Assembly: GCA_023399595.1 (NCBI GenBank) | Contig: JAEWOR010000004.1 | Span: 1-40,932, forward strand | Reading direction: 5' to 3' | DNA length: 40,932 nt | Origin: Bacteroidota bacterium | Lineage (GTDB): Bacteria > Bacteroidota > Bacteroidia > Flavobacteriales > Weeksellaceae | Part shown: one piece after another, positions 8,735 through 16,250 of the stretch | Position numbering within the stretch: position 1 is the first letter of the stretch | Layout of the letters: the number at the start of each line of letters is the position of its first letter | Position numbers and translations under genes: made by a program | The notes under the pieces: generated by a model | Database searches by the model: none | Told to the model about the DNA's origin: nothing | What the model saw: only the letters and a program-made list of their open reading frames with translations

Positions 8735-9763
8735 TTATTTCTCTTCATCAAAATACAAACGATAGAATTTTCCTTTATCATCTTCCCCTTGTTCTAGCAT
8801 TTTGCGGTCACCATGAACATAAATATGGAAATTTTTATCGAGTTTAATGATAGATTTGAAATGTCTCTGCTGTTTTTTAACCGCCGATGCACTTATGGGA
8901 AACTCTTCAGAAATACTCATTTGCATATCTTGCTCGTAATCTGATTTAAAATTTGAAAAGCTTTCAATAACGTGTTCATCACCTAAAACTTCTTTCGTAA
9001 ACTGATCATAATCAAATTTTTCTTTATCTTTAAAAAAGTTGATTGATTTATTTAAGAAATCCGCCTGATCTACTTTTGAAACTTCAAATTCTTGAGGAAG
9101 TTGTTTGGTGATATAATCTTTGTAAACCGCCAAAGTTTCTTGCGTATGGAAATAATCATCATTTCTTTGTTTCACTTTCAAGAAATCTTCAAACCAATAA
9201 TACATATCGCCGTTTTTGTTATTGTCCACAACAGAAAGCGTGAAACCCGATTCCTTATCATTGTTATAAATAATAGCCCCCTTATCCAATTTTGAAAGTC
9301 CAACTCCAAAATCTCTTTCCATTTGGAAATCGTCTTCAGAAGAGTGGAATTTTAAGAAAGGTTCTTTTTTCTCCATTTTAAAAATCCCAATAGAATCTAT
9401 TTTAGCGCTTTTACCATCTGCAGATTCAAAACTTTCCCCAGGAAAATAAACAACGAAAAGTTCACCACTTTGCACTCTTGGATTTTCAGCTGAATCGTAT
9501 AAATGCTTCGCAATATTTTCGGACTCCCATACAAATTTATCTTTATCTTCAAAAATCTCTGAGACAGCACTATAAACAGGATTATTCACTAAATAGGAAT
9601 CACTATAAAACTGAAACTGCTCTTCAGACTTAAATGCGTTAACAAAATAATTGAACAAAAGTTCTTTCATATCGTCTTCTAACTGCAATTCCTCTTGAGA
9701 AATATGTAGCGAATCTCCATTTATTTTGTTACCAACTTTATGTACTATAATTTTTGAAAACAT
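8735..9763 (-). CDS. NdpA/YejK-type nucleoid-associated protein
   Basis: A 342-residue protein starting at MFSKIIVHKVGNKING. The longer in-frame start at 9835 adds 24 residues that look like leader translation. Recognisable features are the N-terminal IIVHKVGNK...LHISQEELQL, the central FVVYFPGESFE, DSIGIFKMEKKEPFLKF and FGVGLSKLDKGAIIYN, and VDNNKNGDMYYWFEDFL. The C-terminal part ends in KSIIKLDKNFHIYVHGDRKML. This matches the 37-kDa nucleoid-associated protein family, which binds DNA; its exact role is poorly known. It is a single gene. A much more diverged protein at 31319-32374 may share this fold. Confidence 0.8.
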   Translation of the reverse strand: MFSKIIVHKVGNKINGDSLHISQEELQLEDDMKELLFNYFVNAFKSEEQFQFYSDSYLVNNPVYSAVSEIFEDKDKFVWESENIAKHLYDSAENPRVQSGELFVVYFPGESFESADGKSAKIDSIGIFKMEKKEPFLKFHSSEDDFQMERDFGVGLSKLDKGAIIYNNDKESGFTLSVVDNNKNGDMYYWFEDFLKVKQRNDDYFHTQETLAVYKDYITKQLPQEFEVSKVDQADFLNKSINFFKDKEKFDYDQFTKEVLGDEHVIESFSNFKSDYEQDMQMSISEEFPISASAVKKQQRHFKSIIKLDKNFHIYVHGDRKMLEQGEDDKGKFYRLYFDEEK

Positions 9764-9867
9764 TTTATATTTTTTTAGGTCTGCAAAGATAAGATTTGAA
9801 AGTCTAAGTTTTAAATATTTCAGCAAAATTGACATTCGAAATATTATTCAATACTAAATTGAATACT

Positions 9868-9905
9868 AAAAAAAATCCCCTCATTTTCACGAAGGGATTC
9901 TATTT
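9868..9905 (-). terminator. Intrinsic terminator downstream of hipT
   Basis: AATCCC at 9874-9879 pairs with GGGATT at 9894-9899. On the minus strand it is followed by a run of eight U. A second imperfect hairpin (CTTTCAA...TTGAAGG, about 9912-9940) lies just before it. Together they separate the hip operon from the NdpA-like gene. Confidence 0.7.
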
Positions 9906-10044
9906 TTAAACTTTCAAGGTTTTAGAAACTTTGAAGGTTGTTGTAAAATTACTTCACTTCTTCAAAAATAACAATATATGATTATCAGTTATTTATATTT
10001 TAATGGTACAAATACGATACAGAAAATTGATCGTGAACATGGTC

Positions 10045-10986
10045 TTATTTGAAAAGTTCTAAACGTTTTTGAAGTAATTGGATGTACAATTCTTGATATT
10101 CTTTACTTAAAAAAGATTGATGAATAAGGGAAATTATTTTGGTTTCTGCTTTTAGAAATCGTTTAAAGGTATTGTCAATTTGTTTTTGAGCTAAGCCCAA
10201 CTTTAATCCTAAATCAATAAAATCATTTTTTGATAGTTTTTTCTTTTTTCCAGCAATCGTTAAGGCGGATTCTTCTTTATCTTCTGGCAAATGCAAAAAA
10301 ACATTCAACAAATCATAAGCAGCTGAAAATTCCCAATTCTTGCCATTAAAAATAAGCGAAAAATTTTTGAGATGCATATCATTATTGCCCGTAAAATAGC
10401 TAAAAATAACCACTTCATAAAAACGTAACAAATCCAATAACGTATTGGAAGAATATTCTTCAATGGCTTTTCCTATTTTTTCAACCGAACCACGATATTT
10501 GTCAAATGCTTCCAAAATCTGAAACATATCGAGCATATGAATTTTAGTACCGTTTTCCTCTCTGTCAATTCGTTTTGTGATATAGGATAATTCACCAGAC
10601 TTCAAACGGATGAGCGAAGAAGGAACTGTTGAAATACCACAAATTTTCGCCATTTTCATCGTTAAATGTTCATTTTCAGGCATTTCTGAAAAAGTGGAGT
10701 TTTGAGGTTTTAAAATATAGTTTCCGCCCAAAGCTCCAACCACCGTTAATCTTCCTCTGCTTCCATCATTTAGAATATTCTTGATTAATCCCATTGATAA
10801 TTTTGGCTGAACTCCTGGAACTGCTACAGAAGTTTCAATGACTTGTTTTGCCAGTTCTTCCATTTCCTGCAATGTATAATCCAGAATTGGGGCAGAAGCT
10901 GTTCCGAAAAATTTCTGACTGCAATGCGGATGAAAATCCTGCTCAGACTTCAATTCTTGATAGCAGTATAAACATTTTTTATTCAT
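10045..10986 (-). CDS. hipT: HipT-like serine/threonine kinase toxin
   Basis: A 313-residue HipA-type kinase lacking the usual HipA N-terminal subdomain, which is the separate gene hipS here. The N-terminus has CLYCYQ and HPHC, possibly a small zinc site. The glycine-rich loop is PGVQPKLSMG (57-66), ATP-binding lysine is in YILKPQ (Lys93), the catalytic loop is NNDMHLKN (Asp203) and the metal-binding Asp is in YDLLN (225). In HipBST the known toxin HipT phosphorylates tryptophanyl-tRNA synthetase and stops translation; that target is inferred here. The positions where I recall phosphorylated serines (S-x-S before GVQ) read A-V-P. It overlaps hipS by 8 bases and is last in the operon. Confidence 0.85.
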   Translation of the reverse strand: MNKKCLYCYQELKSEQDFHPHCSQKFFGTASAPILDYTLQEMEELAKQVIETSVAVPGVQPKLSMGLIKNILNDGSRGRLTVVGALGGNYILKPQNSTFSEMPENEHLTMKMAKICGISTVPSSLIRLKSGELSYITKRIDREENGTKIHMLDMFQILEAFDKYRGSVEKIGKAIEEYSSNTLLDLLRFYEVVIFSYFTGNNDMHLKNFSLIFNGKNWEFSAAYDLLNVFLHLPEDKEESALTIAGKKKKLSKNDFIDLGLKLGLAQKQIDNTFKRFLKAETKIISLIHQSFLSKEYQELYIQLLQKRLELFK

Positions 10987-11314
10987 TTTCTTCCGAATTT
11001 ATAAGTTCTACACTCACTGCACCGATACAATTTTTGCAACATGCTAAAAGCAATCCCATTCTGTCATTCTTGTTGATTTTCCAACTTTCAGACGCAATTT
11101 CCAACAGCCAACCCTCCGGAATTAATCCTTCAAAAAAAGGAAACAACCGATTTTCTCTATACACTTTCCCAGAAACTGGCATTGAAAACGTAATAAACTG
11201 ATTGGGGAATTTCTGAATATATTCTTGGTCGTATTGAAAAGTAAAATCACCATCGTTAGTTTCCGTAACGATTCCCGCAAAATAATTCTGATAAAAAACT
11301 CTTCCCTGTCTCAT
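10979..11314 (-). CDS. hipS: HipS-like protein (HipA N-terminal subdomain as separate gene)
   Basis: A 111-residue protein matching the stand-alone HipA N-terminal domain: GRVFYQNYFAGIVTET, FQYDQEYIQ, FSMPVSGKVY, RLFPFFEGLIPEGWLLEIA and NDRMGLLLACCKNCIGAVSVEL. In canonical hipBA this domain is fused to the kinase. Here it has its own start in an ATGA overlap with hipB, and its TAA lies inside the start of hipT. In studied HipBST systems HipS is the main antitoxin, binding the kinase. The clean overlaps on both sides argue that the split is a designed operon, not a frameshift of hipA. Confidence 0.85.
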   Translation of the reverse strand: MRQGRVFYQNYFAGIVTETNDGDFTFQYDQEYIQKFPNQFITFSMPVSGKVYRENRLFPFFEGLIPEGWLLEIASESWKINKNDRMGLLLACCKNCIGAVSVELINSEENE

Positions 11315-11523
11315 TTCTCAATTTCTTTTAGATTAGCAGGAACGAGTTTACTTCCGAACATCAGAAGCACTTGGTTGACTTTTGACAAACTGAGATTTTC
11401 CTTTCCTTGTTCTATTTTTCGAACGACAGTAAGTGCAACACCTGCTCTTTCGGCAAATTCTTGTTGAGTAAGATTAGCTTCTTTCCTTTTTGTCTTAATA
11501 AAATTAGCAAGATTAGCATACAT
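11311..11523 (-). CDS. hipB: HipB-like XRE antitoxin and autorepressor
   Basis: A 70-residue helix-turn-helix protein: FIKTKRKEANLTQQEFAERAGVALTVVRKIEQGKENLSLSKVNQVLLMFG is a complete XRE/HTH_3 domain. It is shorter than E. coli HipB and carries only a few residues after the HTH. It is the first gene of the hipB-hipS-hipT operon and overlaps hipS by 4 bases (ATGA). The three ATATGT-N4-ACATAT sites around its promoter are the obvious binding sites for autorepression. Confidence 0.88.
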   Translation of the reverse strand: MYANLANFIKTKRKEANLTQQEFAERAGVALTVVRKIEQGKENLSLSKVNQVLLMFGSKLVPANLKEIEK

Positions 11524-11527
11524 AATT

Positions 11528-11622
11528 ATATGTTTTTACAACTATTCTATACAAATATATGAAATTATATGTAAAAACATATACATGAAATTATTTAATC
11601 AAAATCATATGTATTTACATAT
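11528..11622 (-). promoter_or_regulatory. hip promoter with three operator-like palindromes
   Basis: On the minus strand TATATTTG (complement of 11552-11559) fits the -7 element. Palindrome ATATGT-N4-ACATAT occurs perfectly at 11567-11582 and 11607-11622. A third site at 11528-11543 has one full half and a partial second half. The spacing is 39 and 40 bases. The sites cover the upstream region, the -15 to -30 region and the start region of the transcript, as expected for HipB autorepression. I could not find a good -33 TTG; the middle operator occupies that stretch. Confidence 0.7.
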
Positions 11623-11640
11623 AAATAATCCTTTAATTCC

Positions 11641-11965
11641 ATCAATAAATACCTCCACAAAATCCTATAGTGGGAAAATTGTAATTTCATTCTAGACTAG
11701 AACCAACCTCATCAATGATGCCAGATCCCAAGCAGAAATGCAAATGAGCAGAAAGAAAATACTCCTTGAGATAAAATTTATGTAAAAAATTTAAACTTTG
11801 AGTTGTTTATTGTTTTAATTTTAAGGTTTCATTTTATCATCCTTTTATTATTACACTCATAAATCAATAGTTTTTTAATATAATTTTTTTTGTATTTTCT
11901 ATTTTGATTTTCCTTTCATCCGCATTTTTTTAGAAGTTTACAAAAAAAGTTAAGCAAAGCCACAT
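11641..11965. other. Non-coding AT-rich gap
   Basis: Apart from generally T-rich tracts after 11790, I see no gene, RNA or clear repeat here. It separates the hip promoter from the 3-prime end of the AraC/TPR regulator gene. Confidence 0.5.
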
Positions 11966-13669
11966 TCAACTAATCCCTAACTCTTGCTTTCGCTTTTTTA
12001 TATAGTCTGTAGGTCGAATCCCATTAATTTCAAAGAAAAGATTTGAAAAGTTCTGTCGAGCTGCTATTCCGCACTCTTCAGCCAGAGCTTCAATAGTGTA
12101 ATTCAGATATTTGTTATTTGTATTTAATAATTTGGTTATATATGTTATTCTTAATTTTGCCATGTATTTATTGAAATTCATTCCTTTATTTTCATTAATA
12201 TATACAGACAAATAGTGCGAATTGGTTCCTAACTGACTAGCTATACTATTTTGAGTTAAACCTTTCCTTTTGAACTGTAATTCCATTTCAAATTTCTCAA
12301 GCTTTTCTTTAATCTCCTTTGTCATTTCGGGGGTAATAAAGGTTTTCCTTAGAGATTCATAAACAGGTTCATTATGTATAATATCCGTCATCTTATAGCT
12401 TCCTTCCTCAATTTTTTTTTGAAGAAGAAGATATTGTTTTTTTATTTTTTTATCTTTAACATAACGAATTACAAAAAGTATGAGGATGATTACACCAATA
12501 AAAATTAAAATTTTAGCATACTTTATTTTTCTCTTGCTTATCTTTTCTATATAATTTTTTTGGTCAATCAATGCACTTCGATCATAATCTTTATGAAGTT
12601 TCTGAGAGAGATAAGGATAATCCAAAATTATTAGACTATCTGCTTTGAGTAATTGCTTAGTATAATAAAGTTCTTTTTTTACATCATTACCTTTATAGTA
12701 CTCAATTAAACAGTTATACCCTCTGTAAATCTCAGGGAAAATGAACTCCTGCTTTTGAAAAATTGAATCTATTTTAATGTAATAATCAATTGCACTTTTA
12801 TCTTGATTTAATACCTTCGAAACTTTTCCTAAATAGTAATATATAACAGAGCCCCATGCAAAATCATTTCGCTCTAAAATAACAGGAAGTGCTTTTTCTA
12901 AATCCTTTTGTGCTCCTGCATAATTTTCTTTGAGAAATTTAGAAATACCTATACATTTTAGAAAATAACTATTTTCAAGAATGAACTCATCATCATTTTT
13001 GGAAAGTCGATAGCCTAATGTACTAAGACTGTCACTCTTTGTGAAGTTCTTAAGATATCTTTGAATAGTTGCCATTTGATGAAGTGAATTCAAATAAGCT
13101 TTTTTGTAATTGAACTTCTCGTTTTCATGAAGGTTATGATGTTTATCTGAACCATAAAAAACAGCACAATCTTGAAAATGCTGTAAAGCCTCTTCATAAT
13201 ATCCTAAGTGTACTTTCACAATTCCTAGATGATAAAGTACTTTATAATGATGATAATCATTTTTTGATCCATTTAAAAATTCATATGATTTTAAGTATTG
13301 ATCCAAAGCAAGTTTGTATTTCTTTTGGTAGAAATAGTAAATAATCCCTTTGCTTAAATAATCCTTACTGATATCCTCATTATTTCCTGACTTTAAGCTT
13401 ACTGTTAATGCACTATCTGCATATTGAATTTTATTTTTGTAATCAAATTGTCTTCCATCCCTATATCCTTGAAGTAATTTAGAGTTATTATTTTCTCTTT
13501 TTGCTTTTTGAATATAATTCTTCACAAATGGCATTGCGTGGATGTCATCAATGATTAATGTTTCATAATGATTTCTAATCTCACCGAAAGTCTCTCCTTT
13601 TTTTTCCTGAGAAAATAATAGTTGAGAAAACGTAAATAATAAGACGAGAAAGTAATTTAACTTTTTCAT
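11966..13669 (-). CDS. Membrane-anchored TPR / AraC-type transcription regulator
   Basis: A 567-residue protein with four parts: a signal peptide (MKKLNYFLVLLFTFSQLLFSQ); a periplasmic helical TPR-like region to about residue 370 (repeats such as YHHYKVLYHLGIVKVHLGYYEEALQHF and SVIYYYLGKVSKVLNQDKSAIDYY); one transmembrane helix at about 383-401 (AKILIFIGVIILILFVI); and a cytoplasmic AraC domain at about 460-567 (NSIASQLGTNSHYLSVYIN, then IEALAEECGIAARQNFSNLFFEINGIRPTDYIKKRK). This architecture, common in Chryseobacterium, suggests direct signalling from periplasm to DNA without a kinase. It is divergent from the small-protein operon at 13947-16195, a likely target. The sensed molecule is unknown. 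Confidence 0.85.
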   Translation of the reverse strand: MKKLNYFLVLLFTFSQLLFSQEKKGETFGEIRNHYETLIIDDIHAMPFVKNYIQKAKRENNNSKLLQGYRDGRQFDYKNKIQYADSALTVSLKSGNNEDISKDYLSKGIIYYFYQKKYKLALDQYLKSYEFLNGSKNDYHHYKVLYHLGIVKVHLGYYEEALQHFQDCAVFYGSDKHHNLHENEKFNYKKAYLNSLHQMATIQRYLKNFTKSDSLSTLGYRLSKNDDEFILENSYFLKCIGISKFLKENYAGAQKDLEKALPVILERNDFAWGSVIYYYLGKVSKVLNQDKSAIDYYIKIDSIFQKQEFIFPEIYRGYNCLIEYYKGNDVKKELYYTKQLLKADSLIILDYPYLSQKLHKDYDRSALIDQKNYIEKISKRKIKYAKILIFIGVIILILFVIRYVKDKKIKKQYLLLQKKIEEGSYKMTDIIHNEPVYESLRKTFITPEMTKEIKEKLEKFEMELQFKRKGLTQNSIASQLGTNSHYLSVYINENKGMNFNKYMAKLRITYITKLLNTNNKYLNYTIEALAEECGIAARQNFSNLFFEINGIRPTDYIKKRKQELGIS

Positions 13670-13812
13670 ATACTGATATTAAGAACCTCACCATCTCAAA
13701 AATAAGAATTTTCCTTTTAAATAGAGGTATTTTCAGCCTTTTATACATTTTTAAAGAAAAATCAAAGACCTATATCCATTAATAAGTTTTAAAGTGGATT
13801 TTATTAATGGTA

Positions 13813-13892
13813 CAATTTTAAAATTGAGACGTAATAATTTTAAAATTACGTCATAGAGCAGTTTTTTCTGCAGCATCAGTCGAATACCTTTG
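13813..13892 (+). promoter_or_regulatory. Regulatory region before the small-protein operon
   Basis: Two palindromes sit side by side. CAATTTTAAAATTG is at 13813-13826, and GACGTAAT pairs with ATTACGTC at 13828-13835/13845-13852. TACCTTTG at 13885-13892 fits the -7 element TAnnTTTG, 55 bases before the lipoprotein start; no clear -33 TTG is present. A weak -33 with upstream palindromes suits an activator such as the neighbouring AraC-type protein (inference). Confidence 0.45.
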
Positions 13893-13946
13893 TCTTCAGA
13901 ATTCCATATCAATCCGGCCGGGATAATAAAAATTAAAACAATTAAA

Positions 13947-14171
13947 ATGAAAAAGCTTATCCCCATTTTTAGTCTAGCAATTACTTCAGTTTGTTTACAA
14001 AATTGTGCAAATAGAGAAGAAAACATTATGTATAAAAATCAAATTAATGAAACGGAAAACACTTTTATAAAACGAGGAGATTCAAGCAAAACCGCAGGAG
14101 ATACCATAGACCCTAATAAACCTGACCCACCAGTTAGAGACGGTGATAATTGGCGAAAATATTACCAATAA
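13947..14171 (+). CDS. Small putative lipoprotein
   Basis: A 74-residue protein starting at MKKLIPIFSLAITSVCLQNC. A longer in-frame start at 13890 is unlikely because the signal peptide would become internal. The hydrophobic leader ends at two cysteines (16 and 20), either of which could be lipidated; the lipobox is not canonical. The mature part is polar, with RGDSSKTAGDTIDPNKPDPPV and a charged C-terminus RDGDNWRKYYQ. I recognise the style from Chryseobacterium loci encoding MauE-like proteins but know no function. It is first in a run of four same-strand genes, 20 bases before the next start. Confidence 0.65.
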   Translation: MKKLIPIFSLAITSVCLQNCANREENIMYKNQINETENTFIKRGDSSKTAGDTIDPNKPDPPVRDGDNWRKYYQ

Positions 14172-14191
14172 TTAATCAAAATTTATATGTT

Positions 14192-14359
14192 ATGATTCCT
14201 CATACCTCCATATCAGTTGTTACAGGCTTACCATGTCCAGAAAGCGGCATCTGGGAAAGTATGGGGAATTTCAGAACAACTGTAACCCTATCGAAAGGTG
14301 AAATGATGCCAGACTATTGTGGAAGGAAAACCAAATGGAAGTTAATTATTGCCTGTTAA
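14192..14359 (+). CDS. Small CPESG-motif protein of unknown function
   Basis: A 55-residue protein, start chosen at MIPHTSISVVTG; an upstream start at 14150 would overlap the lipoprotein gene. The body reads TGLPCPESGIWES, then G-x3-TT, then KGEMMPDYCGRKTKWKL, with cysteines at 15, 43 and 55. The spacing pattern CPxSGxW ... G-x2-MP-x2-G ... W-x-L recalls short modules I have seen in several bacterial accessory proteins, possibly a small beta fold or zinc knuckle. I cannot name a function. There is no signal peptide. Its place between a lipoprotein and a membrane redox-type protein suggests one operon. Confidence 0.55.
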   Translation: MIPHTSISVVTGLPCPESGIWESMGNFRTTVTLSKGEMMPDYCGRKTKWKLIIAC

Positions 14360-14376
14360 AACTTTAAATATCAACT

Positions 14377-15897
14377 ATGAAAGATTATAAAAGCATTATA
14401 GTAAAAATTATATCCAATTTCTTTATTTTACTGTTCATTTATGCTGCAGTAAGTAAACTTTTAGATTTTGAAAACTTCCAAGTACAAATTGCTCAGTCAC
14501 CATTACTAAGCGCTTACGCTGGCTTTATTTCTTATGCAGTTATTGTTTTAGAACTAGTAATAGTTTTACTTCTCATTTTTCCGAGAAGCAATCTTTTGGG
14601 ATTATACACATCAACAGCACTTATGACTGCATTTACGATCTACATTTTTCTAATTCTTAATTATAGTGATTTTGTTCCTTGTTCATGTGGTGGTATTCTA
14701 GAGAAAATGGGTTGGACTGAACATTTGATTTTTAATATTTTTTGTTTAATTATGGGAGGTTTATCAGTTATCATAATTGAAAGAGCTGGTCATAAGACTA
14801 ACCTTAAAATAGCATTAATCTTAGGAGTTTCCAATATTTTGAGTTGTATTCTTGTCATTATATTGTTTTTTAAGTCAGAATATATTATAAAACAAGAAAA
14901 CAATTTTACCAGAAGGTTTTTGATGCATCCCATTTTAAAAATAAAAAGTATGAATCTGGAAAACCATTCATTTTATTTTGCTGGTGTTAAAAATAAGGAG
15001 CTTTACTTAGCTAATCGAAGTCTCCCTCAAAATTTATTAGCAGTTGATTCACTTTTATATAAAACTAAAAACACCAAAATTGATCTGGAACTCAGCAAAT
15101 ATCCATTTAAAAAAATAGAGATTAAGGTTAAAAATAATAATTATTATATCTACGATGGATATGTTCCCATCATATTAAAAGGCAAATTAGGTGATGCACA
15201 AAATAAAATAATCAGTTTAAACGATGCATTTTTTAGCCAGCTTGAAATTATCGACAGTAATAAAATTGCAATTCGTACCCTCTCATCTCAAACCAAGAAT
15301 TTAACTCTAGGAACAATTTTAATCAATAGCAATGGTAAAAACCAGGTGAAACTGCATCCTGAATTACTTGAAAAGCAATTGGATGGTTTTTTTGATTCTG
15401 ACGGCTATTTGTCATCTGATTCTAAAACACCGACTGTAAGCTATATCTACAGTTATAGAAACCAGTTTCTTGTAATGAATCATTCAATGCAACTTATTCA
15501 CAGATTGAGAACTATTGACACCACTAAAATTGCACAGATTAAAGTATCCCCGCTCTCAAATGGGAAATCTAAAATGTCTAAACCCGCATTAAAAGTCAAT
15601 GGACATGCAATTGTATACAGAGGTCTGTTATTTAACCCCGCTCAGTTAAGAGGAAAACATGAATCTTTAAACAGATGGAAGGAAAGCGAAGTTATCGACA
15701 TCTATGATACAGTATCTCAGAAATATATTGGCAGCATGTACATCGACAACATTAAAAACAACAGCATGTCAGATTTTAGAGTTACCGATGAGCATTTGTA
15801 TGCAATTGTTGGAAATCATCTGGTACAATATAAACTTACCCAACCCCTGAAAAAACATTTTAAAAACGGGGAAGCCGAAAACCGTGTTTCAGAGTAG
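14377..15897 (+). CDS. MauE/DoxX-family redox-associated membrane protein with large C-terminal domain
   Basis: A 506-residue protein. Residues 1-170 contain about four or five transmembrane helices and the motif FVPCSCGGILEKMGW (Cys102 and Cys104), typical of MauE/DoxX proteins thought to assist disulfide or redox chemistry in the envelope. Residues about 180-506 are a soluble, beta-rich domain with repeated short strands (SFYFAGVKNKELYLANRSLP, HLYAIVGNHLVQYKLTQP) suggestive of a propeller-like fold, probably periplasmic. It is flanked by small cysteine-containing proteins, so a role in their folding or oxidation is plausible but unproven. Its start lies 17 bases after the CPESG gene. Confidence 0.75.
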   Translation: MKDYKSIIVKIISNFFILLFIYAAVSKLLDFENFQVQIAQSPLLSAYAGFISYAVIVLELVIVLLLIFPRSNLLGLYTSTALMTAFTIYIFLILNYSDFVPCSCGGILEKMGWTEHLIFNIFCLIMGGLSVIIIERAGHKTNLKIALILGVSNILSCILVIILFFKSEYIIKQENNFTRRFLMHPILKIKSMNLENHSFYFAGVKNKELYLANRSLPQNLLAVDSLLYKTKNTKIDLELSKYPFKKIEIKVKNNNYYIYDGYVPIILKGKLGDAQNKIISLNDAFFSQLEIIDSNKIAIRTLSSQTKNLTLGTILINSNGKNQVKLHPELLEKQLDGFFDSDGYLSSDSKTPTVSYIYSYRNQFLVMNHSMQLIHRLRTIDTTKIAQIKVSPLSNGKSKMSKPALKVNGHAIVYRGLLFNPAQLRGKHESLNRWKESEVIDIYDTVSQKYIGSMYIDNIKNNSMSDFRVTDEHLYAIVGNHLVQYKLTQPLKKHFKNGEAENRVSE

Positions 15898-15922
15898 GCA
15901 GCAAATCAAATATTTTTTTACT

Positions 15923-16195
15923 ATGAAAAAAATTCTTTTTCCTGTCATCCTAGTAGCACTGGGAACAGGGTCAGCTTTTGCCACCATGTTGGCAAAGAAG
16001 AGTACACGAGCTTTAGAGCCAGCTTACAGAATAGTAAGCTTGGGTGGTGGTCAGTTCCAATGTGAGGATGCTCATCAGGAATGTAGCAATATCGTTTCTG
16101 GTGATGTCTGTGAATGGGCATTGGACAACAGTGTTGAATTGCATAGAATTGGTTCAGACACGATGTGTGGGACACCGCTTTATAAAATTCCTTAA
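15923..16195 (+). CDS. DUF6520-type small exported protein
   Basis: A 90-residue protein starting MKKILFPVILVALGTGSAFATMLAKK, the recognisable leader of DUF6520 family proteins in Chryseobacterium. An in-frame start at 15884 would bury this signal. The mature part has four cysteines (47, 54, 63, 82: QCEDAHQEC, DVCEWALDN, DTMCGTPLY), possibly two disulfides if exported. It is the last gene of the run, 25 bases after the MauE-like gene. Family function is unknown. Confidence 0.75.
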   Translation: MKKILFPVILVALGTGSAFATMLAKKSTRALEPAYRIVSLGGGQFQCEDAHQECSNIVSGDVCEWALDNSVELHRIGSDTMCGTPLYKIP

Positions 16196-16218
16196 TACTT
16201 TGTATTAAGTACAAAATC

Positions 16219-16250
16219 AGGGACGCTATTCAGCGTCCCTTTTCATTTCT
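16219..16250 (+). terminator. Terminator of the small-protein operon
   Basis: AGGGACGCT at 16219-16227 pairs perfectly with AGCGTCCCT at 16232-16240 around a four-base loop and is followed by a T-rich tract. The stem overlaps the last codons and the stop of the opposing S9 peptidase gene. Confidence 0.85.

Noticed and set aside
10045..11314. Frameshifted hipA pseudogene
   Set aside because: Both parts have proper starts and overlaps (ATGA and 8 bases) and intact motifs, the normal form of hipBST operons.
13751..14026. 91-residue minus-strand reading frame
   Set aside because: It overlaps the start of the lipoprotein gene and the promoter region and shows no recognisable protein features.
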